18,635 nt of DNA from Candidatus Campbellbacteria bacterium CG10_big_fil_rev_8_21_14_0_10_35_52 (GTDB lineage Bacteria > Patescibacteriota > Minisyncoccia > Phycocordibacterales > UBA2163). This document shows positions 1 through 6,522 of this stretch, piece after piece. Where the stretch lies: positions 1 through 18,635 of the forward strand of contig PFAA01000024.1 of NCBI GenBank assembly GCA_002778715.1. Reading direction: 5' to 3'. The translations under genes were made by a program, and so were the position numbers. The number at the start of each line of letters is the position of its first letter. The stretch's first letter is position 1. The notes under the pieces were generated by a model that saw only the letters and a list, made by a program, of their open reading frames with translations, was not told the DNA's origin and made no database searches.

Positions 1-632
1 CGGTGAGCATTAAAATAGACTTTATTCTCACTATCAATAGGAACAGAGATATACAATGAGCCTCCTCTGGCAAGAACGCGGGACAATTCCTTCGCTGCTT
101 TTTCGGAACCAAACTGGTCAAGCATATCACCGTAGCGCCCGAGACCGATGTGTTCAATGACACAGATCGAGCTTAAAGACGATACCTCACCGTCTTTAAA
201 GGGGAGGTCGAGGGTACTTCCTTTTACAAATGAAAGTTCAGGCAGGGTAACTTCAAGAGGACGGATATCAATCATTGTAGTGGGCACGAATTGAGAGATC
301 GTACCAATAAGGTCTACCTTTGATCCGACATCGTAATGATGTGCGGGTTTGTTCTCGAAAATCTTTCGCGCGCACCAGGTATCTTGATAAAAATAAATCG
401 GGTCAAGTCCTGTTGTTGTGGTTTTATCAAAAAAACGAGGGTAAAGATCCGCTATCTTTAACGGAAAATTGTTATTTTTAGGAAGTTTTTTATATTTTTG
501 GTAATCACCAAGAAAGTTGAAAAACATGGCGCACTTCTTGGCGAACCTGTATTTACTGCGAAGAGCCTTATACGCAATCACCGCAATTTTTAAAGGTGGA
601 ATTTTTTTGAGTCTTTCCCGAATTTTTTTCAT
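1..632 (-). CDS. DUF268-family methyltransferase-like protein (3' end cut by window edge)
   Basis: The reading frame opens with ATG at 632 and runs without a stop off the left edge, giving 210 residues of the N-terminal part. A basic N-terminus precedes a region reading HYDVGSKVDLIG, then PTTMIDIRPLEV, then GSTLDLPFKDGEVSSLSSICVIEHIGLGRYGD, the order of motifs in DUF268 proteins, a degenerate class I SAM-methyltransferase fold. The segment ELSRVLARGGSLYISVP matches the usual methyltransferase strand 4/5 region. No substrate can be named; these proteins are typically found in capsule and O-antigen loci. It lies 99 bp downstream of the GT2 pair on the same strand, so it may be co-transcribed with it. 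GC content is clearly higher than in the GT2 genes beside it. Family confidence is good, activity unknown. Confidence 0.8.
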   Translation of the reverse strand, partial: MKKIRERLKKIPPLKIAVIAYKALRSKYRFAKKCAMFFNFLGDYQKYKKLPKNNNFPLKIADLYPRFFDKTTTTGLDPIYFYQDTWCARKIFENKPAHHYDVGSKVDLIGTISQFVPTTMIDIRPLEVTLPELSFVKGSTLDLPFKDGEVSSLSSICVIEHIGLGRYGDMLDQFGSEKAAKELSRVLARGGSLYISVPIDSENKVYFNAH

Positions 633-731
633 GCAATTTTATAATGTTGCCATTTTATATTAAAATGAGTTATTCATCTAGATTATTTTAGTAAGTATTA
701 TTTTTACATAAAACGATTATAAGGCAAAAAC

Positions 732-1634
732 CTACTTATTCCAAAGGAATTCAGTTTTAGCTTGATTGTTCTTTATATTAATCCATTTCTCCGATATTTC
801 AATCAGTTTTGGCCATTCTTTTTGAAAATCCATTGGAATTTGCTTTTCTTTCGGTGAAAAAAACATTTTGAGTTTATTTTTAAGAATTTTAATTTTTACT
901 ATAAATATAGGTTCAGGATTTTTGTCTAAATAAAACTTATTTAGTCTGTCGGTTAGATTTTTTGTTCTTTTCATAAAAACCACACTAACACTCTGGGGGT
1001 TGCTTATATTTACATATGAATATCCTGTATACCATGCGATTTTTACTTTTCCCGCACTAGTACGCAAAGATAGTTCTATGTCTGGTCCTGGGAATAATGT
1101 ATTCCAAAGACCGATAATAGGTAGGGATGATTTTCTAAAAAGTATTCCCAGGTCACAAAAATAAAATGGCTTATGGTCAATTTGCCACTTCTTAAATTCA
1201 TTTACATAATTAAGCGAGCGAACGATCTGAAGTGGGTCTTTTTCTCTTAACATTTTAAATGGATTATTTAATGACCCTCCTTCTGTGTTTATTAAGTCAA
1301 TCTCAGGATGCTCAAGCATAAATTTTTTACAAATTTCGATAATTTTATAATCAAAAACATCATCGTCGCTTAAATATTTAAGGAGTTCTCCGTTTGATCG
1401 CAATACTAATTTATTTAGTGCGTGAGCCAACCCATAATCCGGTTCTGATATAAAATCTTCAATTTTTCCGTCCCGTCTCAATCTCTCAAGGTATTCCTTG
1501 GTTCCATCCGTACTTGCTCCATCGGCAACTAGAATTTCTTCGTCTGGTTTTTTATTAGCAATCAGTTTTTCAAGCCCTATTTTAAGGTAGGGTAGCTTGT
1601 TTTTGGTGGCTATTATGTAAGAAAGTGACTTCAT
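732..1634 (-). CDS. GT2-family glycosyltransferase (copy A of a tandem pair)
   Basis: This 300-residue protein is a cytoplasmic GT-A-fold glycosyltransferase that would move a sugar from a nucleotide donor onto a growing glycan; donor and acceptor cannot be told. The nucleotide-binding start is SYIIATKNKLPYL (residues 5-17), followed by ILVADGASTDGTKEY (34-48) and the metal-binding acidic triplet SDDD (89-92). There are no membrane segments. Start ATG at 1634 follows the stop of the upstream paralogue (1641) by 6 bp, so the two are surely one transcript. Codons 5-29 are identical at every base to codons 8-32 of that upstream gene, although the rest of the two proteins has diverged strongly. 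It ends with TAG. The gene is very AT-rich. Confidence 0.88.
   Translation of the reverse strand: MKSLSYIIATKNKLPYLKIGLEKLIANKKPDEEILVADGASTDGTKEYLERLRRDGKIEDFISEPDYGLAHALNKLVLRSNGELLKYLSDDDVFDYKIIEICKKFMLEHPEIDLINTEGGSLNNPFKMLREKDPLQIVRSLNYVNEFKKWQIDHKPFYFCDLGILFRKSSLPIIGLWNTLFPGPDIELSLRTSAGKVKIAWYTGYSYVNISNPQSVSVVFMKRTKNLTDRLNKFYLDKNPEPIFIVKIKILKNKLKMFFSPKEKQIPMDFQKEWPKLIEISEKWINIKNNQAKTEFLWNK
1548..1622 (-). repeat. 75-bp perfect direct repeat, copy 1 (within GT2 copy A)
   Basis: Positions 1548-1622 are identical, base for base, to 2433-2507 (offset 885). The block covers exactly 25 in-frame codons (S5 to K29 of copy A) including all third positions. The flanking codons differ, even where they encode the same residue (codon 4 is CTT here, CTA in the other copy). 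Confidence 0.95.
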
Positions 1635-1640
1635 TATTTT

Positions 1641-2528
1641 TTAGGAGAGAAATTCTACTTCTTTATTTTTGTTTTGGTCTATAAGCCATTTTTCAGCCTC
1701 ATCATATAACTCCCGCCATGTGCCCGAAGAAACATCACCAGATTTTTCCTTAACCGATAGCCAGTCTTTAAAATTTCTAAATGGGCGTTTTATTGCAATC
1801 AATAATTTGGATGGTTGGTTTTCGTTCAAATAAAATTTTCGTAATCTTAATGTTTCTTCGTGCATTCGCTTCATGTTGTTCATAGTTACACCTTCTTTAG
1901 TTCTTATGAAAACAAAAGCAGGGGATAAACACCAAGCTAATTTTGCCTTGCTCGCTGTTGCGCGGAAAGTATATTCTGCATCCGCGTTTTTAAAAGAAAG
2001 ATCCCAGAAGCCGAGAAGAGGGAGTGAACTACGTCTAAACATTAAACCAAGCACTGCGAATTCAAATGGAGTTTTATCTTTTTTCCATTTTAAATAGTTT
2101 TCCTTATATCCTTTTACTTGTCGTAAAACTTGCCTCCTTGGCGTCTCGTGCTTGAAAGATCCACCCTCCATCCCCATTATATCAATTTCTGGATGAGTTA
2201 TCATAAAATTTTTACATTTTTCTATAACTGGAAAATAATACGCGTCATCATCATTGATTATTTTTATGACTTCCCCTTGCGCTTTAAGGAAAAGTTTGTT
2301 GAGAGCGTGAGATTCAGCGTAATCTGGCTCCGAGATGTAAAAATCTATTTTCCCAGCGCGTTCTAGTTCTTCTATGTATTCTTTTGTACCATCAGTTGAT
2401 GCACCGTCGGCAACAAGAATTTCCTCACCTTCTTTTTTATTAGCAATCAGTTTTTCAAGCCCTATTTTAAGGTAGGGTAGCTTGTTTTTGGTGGCTATTA
2501 TGTAAGATAGATTTAGGTTTTTTACCAT
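1641..2528 (-). CDS. GT2-family glycosyltransferase (copy B of a tandem pair)
   Basis: A 295-residue GT-A-fold glycosyltransferase. SYIIATKNKLPYL (8-20), ILVADGASTDGTKEY (37-51) and the acidic NDDD (92-95) give the donor-binding and metal-binding sites. The motif EPDYAESHALNKL corresponds to EPDYGLAHALNKL in the downstream copy. It is the first gene of the minus-strand run toward the left edge. ATG at 2528 has a good Shine-Dalgarno-like AAGGAA four to six bases upstream (2530-2536), one of the few in this window. The intergenic region of 97 bp is shared with the divergent C-methyltransferase. Both copies keep intact catalytic motifs, so this looks like duplication with divergence of specificity rather than decay. 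Sugar specificity is unknown. Confidence 0.88.
   Translation of the reverse strand: MVKNLNLSYIIATKNKLPYLKIGLEKLIANKKEGEEILVADGASTDGTKEYIEELERAGKIDFYISEPDYAESHALNKLFLKAQGEVIKIINDDDAYYFPVIEKCKNFMITHPEIDIMGMEGGSFKHETPRRQVLRQVKGYKENYLKWKKDKTPFEFAVLGLMFRRSSLPLLGFWDLSFKNADAEYTFRATASKAKLAWCLSPAFVFIRTKEGVTMNNMKRMHEETLRLRKFYLNENQPSKLLIAIKRPFRNFKDWLSVKEKSGDVSSGTWRELYDEAEKWLIDQNKNKEVEFLS
2433..2507 (-). repeat. 75-bp perfect direct repeat, copy 2 (within GT2 copy B)
   Basis: Second copy of the repeat at 1548-1622, same orientation, codons S8 to K32 of the upstream GT2 gene. Synonymous differences begin immediately outside both ends. Confidence 0.95.
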
Positions 2529-2579
2529 GTTTCCTTATAATGCACCAACAATACCATCAAAGTCAATGTTAAGCTATAT

Positions 2580-2607
2580 TTGATATAAAACAGTTCTATA
2601 GTATACT
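2580..2607 (+). promoter_or_regulatory. Sigma-70-type promoter for the C-methyltransferase
   Basis: TTGATA (2580-2585), a 16-bp spacer and TATACT (2602-2607) form a near-consensus -35/-10 pair pointing at the ATG at 2626. The predicted transcript start near 2614 leaves only about a dozen untranslated bases and no Shine-Dalgarno sequence, so translation may be nearly leaderless. Confidence 0.55.
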
Positions 2608-2625
2608 AATACGATATTATTTTTT

Positions 2626-3879
2626 ATGAAAAAAACATTTAATAAATACGTAGGACATGTCAAAGAGTGTCAGATTTGCAGGAATAAAAACCTTAAAATA
2701 TTTCTTTCACTTGGGCACCACCCTGTCCCGCAGGAATATTTGACCAAAGAGCGTCTTCATGAAATGGAAGCGACTTATCCGCTTAATATGGTTTTTTGTG
2801 ATAGATGCTCTCTTGTGCAGATTGATTATATCGTTCCTCCGGAAATAGTGTTTCCACCTGATTATCCATACCGTACTGGTCTTACGAACATGCTCATTAG
2901 GAATTTCCAGGCACTTGCCGATACTATGGAAAAAGATGGGTATATTAGGAAAAATGGCTTGGCGGTTGACATAGGTTCCAATGACGGGACACTACTAAAA
3001 CCATTCAAAGCAAAGGGGATGCGTGTCGTTGGTATTGAGCCAACGGGCGCGGCCGATATGGCAAACAAAAACGGAGTTACAACCGTGAAAAGTTTTTTAA
3101 ATAAGGATGTTGTCTCAAGAATTGTAAAAAAATATGGGTCGGCAGATATTGTAACCGCTACAAATGTTTTTGCACACATCAATGATACTGAGTCACTCAT
3201 AGCTAATGTAAAAAATCTTTTATCTAAAGATGGAGTTTTTGTTTCAGAGTCGCAATACTTGATGGACATAATCAAAAAGCTGGAATTTGATACTGTCTAC
3301 CATGAACACCTCCGCTTCTATTCCTTGAAGTCTCTTGCGCGCATGTTTGAAAAAAATGGACTTTCCATTGTTGATTCCGACATAATAACTGCCGCAGGAG
3401 GTTCAATCCGCGTTTACGCTAAAAAAGGCAAATACAAGATGTCCCCAAGAGCGAAAAATCTTATCTTAGCCGAAAAATTGGCGGGACTTTATGATTTTAA
3501 AACTTATGAAAATTTTGCAAAAAAAATATCGGAGGTAAGACAGGATCTATTATCGCTCCTACTAAAATTAAAAAAGAACGGAGCACGGATTGTCGGACTC
3601 ACGAGTTCTTGTCGCTCTAACACACTTTTGCGTTATATGAATATTACAGATGACATTTTGGATTATACCGGCGAAAAGCGTGGATCTCCTAAAATAGGGA
3701 TGTTTACCCCAGGAACTCATATCCCAGTCGTTGATGAAGAAAAAATAATTACCGATCAGCCAGATTACCTGATAATACTTTCTTGGCATATTGGCGAAGA
3801 ACTAATGAGAATAATGCGTAAGGTTGGATATAAGGGAAAGTTTATTATTCCACTTCCAAAACCTAAGATTGTTAAATAA
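2626..3879 (+). CDS. Class I SAM-dependent C-methyltransferase with N-terminal zinc domain
   Basis: The 417-residue protein has the three-part layout of NDP-sugar C-methyltransferases (Methyltransf_13, Methyltransf_11/23 and Methyltransf_14; TylCIII/TcaB9 type). These add a methyl group to C3 of an NDP-4-keto-deoxysugar. Cys15/Cys18 and Cys58/Cys61 form the predicted zinc site. DIGSNDG (115-121) is SAM motif I, with the acidic residue in GIEPTG about 20 residues later. YHEHLRFYSL (225-234) is the hallmark segment carrying the catalytic His/Glu of the family. The C-terminal domain contains the GLTSSCRSNTLL and LILSWHIGEEL segments. Length fits the family. It is transcribed alone, divergently from the GT2 pair and tail to tail with the SDR operon, whose stop is 8 bp away. 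The product may be a branched deoxysugar, or another methylated intermediate. Confidence 0.88.
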   Translation: MKKTFNKYVGHVKECQICRNKNLKIFLSLGHHPVPQEYLTKERLHEMEATYPLNMVFCDRCSLVQIDYIVPPEIVFPPDYPYRTGLTNMLIRNFQALADTMEKDGYIRKNGLAVDIGSNDGTLLKPFKAKGMRVVGIEPTGAADMANKNGVTTVKSFLNKDVVSRIVKKYGSADIVTATNVFAHINDTESLIANVKNLLSKDGVFVSESQYLMDIIKKLEFDTVYHEHLRFYSLKSLARMFEKNGLSIVDSDIITAAGGSIRVYAKKGKYKMSPRAKNLILAEKLAGLYDFKTYENFAKKISEVRQDLLSLLLKLKKNGARIVGLTSSCRSNTLLRYMNITDDILDYTGEKRGSPKIGMFTPGTHIPVVDEEKIITDQPDYLIILSWHIGEELMRIMRKVGYKGKFIIPLPKPKIVK

Positions 3880-3886
3880 CAGAAAA

Positions 3887-4876
3887 TTAAATATTTTTTG
3901 GATTATTTATATACCACTCAATAGTTTTCTCTAATCCGTTATTCAGACTAGTTTTTGTTTTCCATCCAGTGGCATTTTCTAATTTAGAAACATCAGGCAG
4001 AAAGTGACTTACTTTTCCGTCTGGAGAATCTTTGGACTCTATTTTATTAGGATGCCACCCCATAATATTAAATATTTTTTTATTTAACCCTTTTATTGTA
4101 ATTTTCTCACTGGAACCAATGTTGTATGTCCCACCATCCGTTTTTTGAGATTCCATAGCTATAACCATCCCATTTATCATGTCGTCAATATAGCAGTAAG
4201 AACGACTGTCATCTCCACCCATAATAGGAAATGGTTCCGTTTTATTTTTTATTCGCTCAATAATTTTTGGAATCATTGGTTCATATCCAGCACGTGGCCC
4301 GTAAATATAGTGAGGTCTAACAATAACCATACGTAAGTTGTATGCTTTTGAGTAATAAATAAAGAACATTTCGCATATAAGTTTATGTCCACCATATGAA
4401 AAACGTGGGTCGTGGGTATCTACAACAACCCCGGGGACATTTTCTGGTGTGGGTACAGGTAGTTTTTTAAATGCTTCTAGTGCCCCCGTATATACCTCAT
4501 TTGATGATGTATATAGAATTTTGGCTCCTGGTTTGTTATTTTTTTCCTTAAACCAATTTAGGGCATTGAGTGTAGACATAATACCAACGCGCAGTACCTC
4601 ATGCGGAATTTCTTTGAATTGTTTAAATCCGTTTATGCTTATTAAGTGGTAAACAAAATCGTACCCATCTCCAACTTTCTCCCACATATCTTCTTTAGTT
4701 AAGTCAGCTTCAATTATTTTTATATTTGGGGACGAAAGCAAATATTTAAATTCCTCATCTTTATTAATTGGTGTAATTTTATCTACTAGTACTACTTTGT
4801 TATTTTGAGCCACTAAATATTTTGCAAGATAGTAGCCAACAAATCCTGTTCCCCCAGTTATTAGAATTTTCGACAT
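3887..4876 (-). CDS. NAD-dependent epimerase/dehydratase, extended SDR (paralogue 1)
   Basis: A 329-residue extended SDR that would act on a nucleotide sugar in the cytoplasm. TGGTGFVG (7-14) is the NAD-binding glycine motif, SSNE (124-127) holds the catalytic Ser, and Tyr161/Lys165 (SYGGHK) form the YxxxK pair. VRPHYIYGPRAGY matches the substrate-side RPxxxYGPR signature. Members with this layout include UDP-glucuronate decarboxylases, 4-epimerases and 4,6-dehydratases; sequence alone does not decide. It is the last gene of the operon Nudix -> SDR2 -> SDR1, 4 bp after the preceding SDR. The two SDRs align along their whole length with catalytic residues at identical positions, so they are tandem duplicates. 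No Shine-Dalgarno sequence is seen; the start sits almost on the preceding stop, which favours coupled translation. Confidence 0.88.
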   Translation of the reverse strand: MSKILITGGTGFVGYYLAKYLVAQNNKVVLVDKITPINKDEEFKYLLSSPNIKIIEADLTKEDMWEKVGDGYDFVYHLISINGFKQFKEIPHEVLRVGIMSTLNALNWFKEKNNKPGAKILYTSSNEVYTGALEAFKKLPVPTPENVPGVVVDTHDPRFSYGGHKLICEMFFIYYSKAYNLRMVIVRPHYIYGPRAGYEPMIPKIIERIKNKTEPFPIMGGDDSRSYCYIDDMINGMVIAMESQKTDGGTYNIGSSEKITIKGLNKKIFNIMGWHPNKIESKDSPDGKVSHFLPDVSKLENATGWKTKTSLNNGLEKTIEWYINNPKNI

Positions 4877-4880
4877 ATTT

Positions 4881-5873
4881 TTATTTCTCAGGTTTTGGGT
4901 TTTCCAAATACCATGAGATGGTCTTTTTGAGACCCTCCTCTAGTGATATTTTTGCTTCCCATCCAGTATCTTTCTTTATCTTTGATACATCAGGTAATCG
5001 ACGCTTAACGCTACCCTCTGGGGAATTTTTTATATCAATTTTTTCTGGGTGCCAGTCCATCAGTAAAAAAATTTTTTCTACTAAGTCTTTAATGACTGTT
5101 TCAACACATGTGCCAATGTGGTAAGTTCCGCCGTCAGTTTTTTCAGACTCCATGACCATTTGTATAGCTTCCACAGCATCGTCTATAAAGCAGAAAGAAC
5201 GTGTGTCATCAGTACCGAAAATTGGGAAAGGATTAGTTTTTTTTTCAATCCGCTCAATCATTTCTGGTATTACATGGTGATAGCCTGCTCTTGGTCCGTA
5301 GAAATTGTGAGGACGAACAATACTCATTCTAAAGTTGTATGCTTTTGAATAGTGTATGAAAAGAAGTTCACCAATCAATTTTTGACCAGCGTAAGACCAT
5401 CGTGGATTGTATGTGTCAGAAATTACTAATGGAACATTTTCTGGTGTTGGGACTGGTAATTGACCAAAAGACTCTAGTGCTCCGGCGTAAGCTTCATTTG
5501 ATGATGTATAAAGAATTTTAGAATTTTTTTTATTATTTTTTGTTCGGAACCACTCCAAAGCATATAGTGTACTTTCTATGCCGATTCTGAGTACCTCTTC
5601 TGGTATTTCATAAAATAGTTTTGTTCCGTTTACTCCCGCTAAGTGATATATATAATCATATCCACTACCCACTTCGTCCCATGACGATTTTTTAGTTAAA
5701 TCAAGTTTGATTGATTTAACACCATTTTCTTTTATTAATTTTTTAAGATCTGAATCCATTCGGCCTTTGAAAAAATTATCTGCGATGACTACTTCTTGAT
5801 TTTGTTCAGTCAAGCGTTTAGCTAGATGATATCCGACAAATCCGGCCCCTCCAGTAATAAGAATTTTTTTCAT
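4881..5873 (-). CDS. NAD-dependent epimerase/dehydratase, extended SDR (paralogue 2)
   Basis: This 330-residue extended SDR has TGGAGFVG (7-14) for NAD binding, SSNE (124-127) and Tyr161/Lys165 (SYAGQK) as catalytic residues. The segment VRPHNFYGPRAGY sits at the position of the substrate-binding RPxNxYGPR motif. All hallmarks are intact. It begins 4 bp after the Nudix gene stop. Compared with the downstream copy, the active-site surroundings differ (AGVNG versus ISING; NFYGPR versus YIYGPR), which suggests different substrates or successive steps rather than simple redundancy. A neighbouring UDP-glucose dehydrogenase-like gene makes UDP-glucuronate-derived sugars a plausible substrate; this is inference from context. 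Confidence 0.88.
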   Translation of the reverse strand: MKKILITGGAGFVGYHLAKRLTEQNQEVVIADNFFKGRMDSDLKKLIKENGVKSIKLDLTKKSSWDEVGSGYDYIYHLAGVNGTKLFYEIPEEVLRIGIESTLYALEWFRTKNNKKNSKILYTSSNEAYAGALESFGQLPVPTPENVPLVISDTYNPRWSYAGQKLIGELLFIHYSKAYNFRMSIVRPHNFYGPRAGYHHVIPEMIERIEKKTNPFPIFGTDDTRSFCFIDDAVEAIQMVMESEKTDGGTYHIGTCVETVIKDLVEKIFLLMDWHPEKIDIKNSPEGSVKRRLPDVSKIKKDTGWEAKISLEEGLKKTISWYLENPKPEK

Positions 5874-5877
5874 GGTG

Positions 5878-6417
5878 TTACAAAGATAATGGGTTTTTAT
5901 TTATATATTTAGCTAGAACTGCAAGCACCTTCTTGTGATGAAAAGAAAATGGACTCGGAAGATTATTCATAGGAAACCACTGAGCAATACTCCATTCTAG
6001 TCCGCTTTCTTTTATCTTACCTTTAGTAATAATTACTAAAAAGGTGAGTACTACGAAGTGTTTTTGTTTGTCTGATACAGGGTCGTTAAAGACAGCAAAT
6101 GGGGTAATTTCGGTCCATGGCGGGAGAATTTTTACCGACACCCCAAATTCTTCTGTAGCTTGGCGCTTGATAGTTTCTTTAGTAAGCTCGTCTTTCAATA
6201 TTCGCCCGCCTACCAGCCCCCACTTACCTTCTTCTGGATATATTTTCCGTTTAATAAGAAGCATTTCAAATTTTCCATTTTTTGCTTTCCTTACTGGAAG
6301 GAGATCAACACAAGGAATGGGGGTATTTTTTTGAATTGTCTGAAAGAGTACATTCGGTATCCACTTCGATAGTGGTACAACACCCATATTTTTTACTCTT
6401 TTGATAGTTTGGTTCAT
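5878..6417 (-). CDS. Nudix hydrolase, possibly NDP-sugar (GDP-mannose mannosyl hydrolase-like)
   Basis: The 179-residue protein carries a Nudix box at residues 71-93, Gx5Ex7R-x-x-x-EExGV (G71, E77, R85, E89, E90, G92). The first Glu of the usual REUxEE is Gln (Q86). Upstream, the segment CVDLLPVRKAKNGKFEMLL and the long N-terminal extension resemble the GDP-mannose mannosyl hydrolase branch, whose Nudix box is also non-standard. Such enzymes hydrolyse GDP-hexoses and tune their pool in polysaccharide loci. It is the first gene of the Nudix-SDR-SDR operon, behind an extended -10 promoter and an inverted repeat touching the start codon. A generic house-cleaning Nudix role is the alternative; substrate is not determined. 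Confidence 0.8.
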   Translation of the reverse strand: MNQTIKRVKNMGVVPLSKWIPNVLFQTIQKNTPIPCVDLLPVRKAKNGKFEMLLIKRKIYPEEGKWGLVGGRILKDELTKETIKRQATEEFGVSVKILPPWTEITPFAVFNDPVSDKQKHFVVLTFLVIITKGKIKESGLEWSIAQWFPMNNLPSPFSFHHKKVLAVLAKYINKNPLSL

Positions 6418-6433
6418 AAAGTTAGTAACTTTA
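6417..6433. promoter_or_regulatory. 17-bp perfect inverted repeat at the Nudix start codon
   Basis: TAAAGTTA-G-TAACTTTA is an inverted repeat with 8-bp arms and a one-base centre. It fills the gap between the -10 box (6434-6439) and the ATG (6417-6415) of the Nudix gene. It could be an operator site; the one-base centre makes a stable RNA hairpin unlikely. No regulator is encoded in the window. Confidence 0.4.
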
Positions 6434-6461
6434 AGTATAGCATTTTAGTTATATTTACAAA
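6434..6461 (-). promoter_or_regulatory. Extended -10 promoter for the Nudix-SDR-SDR operon
   Basis: On the minus strand TGC-TATACT is an extended -10 motif (TATACT at 6439-6434, TGn at 6442-6440). A weak -35, TTTGTA (6461-6456), lies 16 bp upstream. The predicted transcript start near 6427 leaves a leader of about 10 bases. Confidence 0.5.
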
Positions 6462-6467
6462 TTCAAC

Positions 6468-6497
6468 TTGATTATGTTTAATATAAAATGATATTAT
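6468..6497 (+). promoter_or_regulatory. Putative promoter for the UDP-glucose dehydrogenase-like gene
   Basis: TTGATT (6468-6473), an 18-bp spacer and TATTAT (6492-6497) face the ATG at 6523. The region is so AT-rich that other -10 choices exist (TATAAA just upstream). It shares the 105-bp divergent region with the Nudix operon promoter. Confidence 0.4.
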
Positions 6498-6510
6498 ACA
6501 GTATATTTTA

Positions 6511-6522
6511 AATTTGCAAATT
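6511..6522. promoter_or_regulatory. 12-bp perfect palindrome abutting a start codon
   Basis: AATTTGCAAATT is a perfect palindrome ending immediately before the ATG at 6523. Together with the inverted repeat at 6417-6433 it brackets the divergent promoter region. Confidence 0.35.

Noticed and set aside
633..731. Possible promoter or terminator in the 99-bp gap before the DUF268 gene.
   Set aside because: The gap is almost pure A/T with many -10-like hexamers but no matching -35 and no hairpin with a U tract.
6514..6522. TTG start three codons upstream for the dehydrogenase.
   Set aside because: ATG at 6523 places the NAD-binding motif at the usual distance from the N-terminus, and neither start has a Shine-Dalgarno sequence to favour the TTG.
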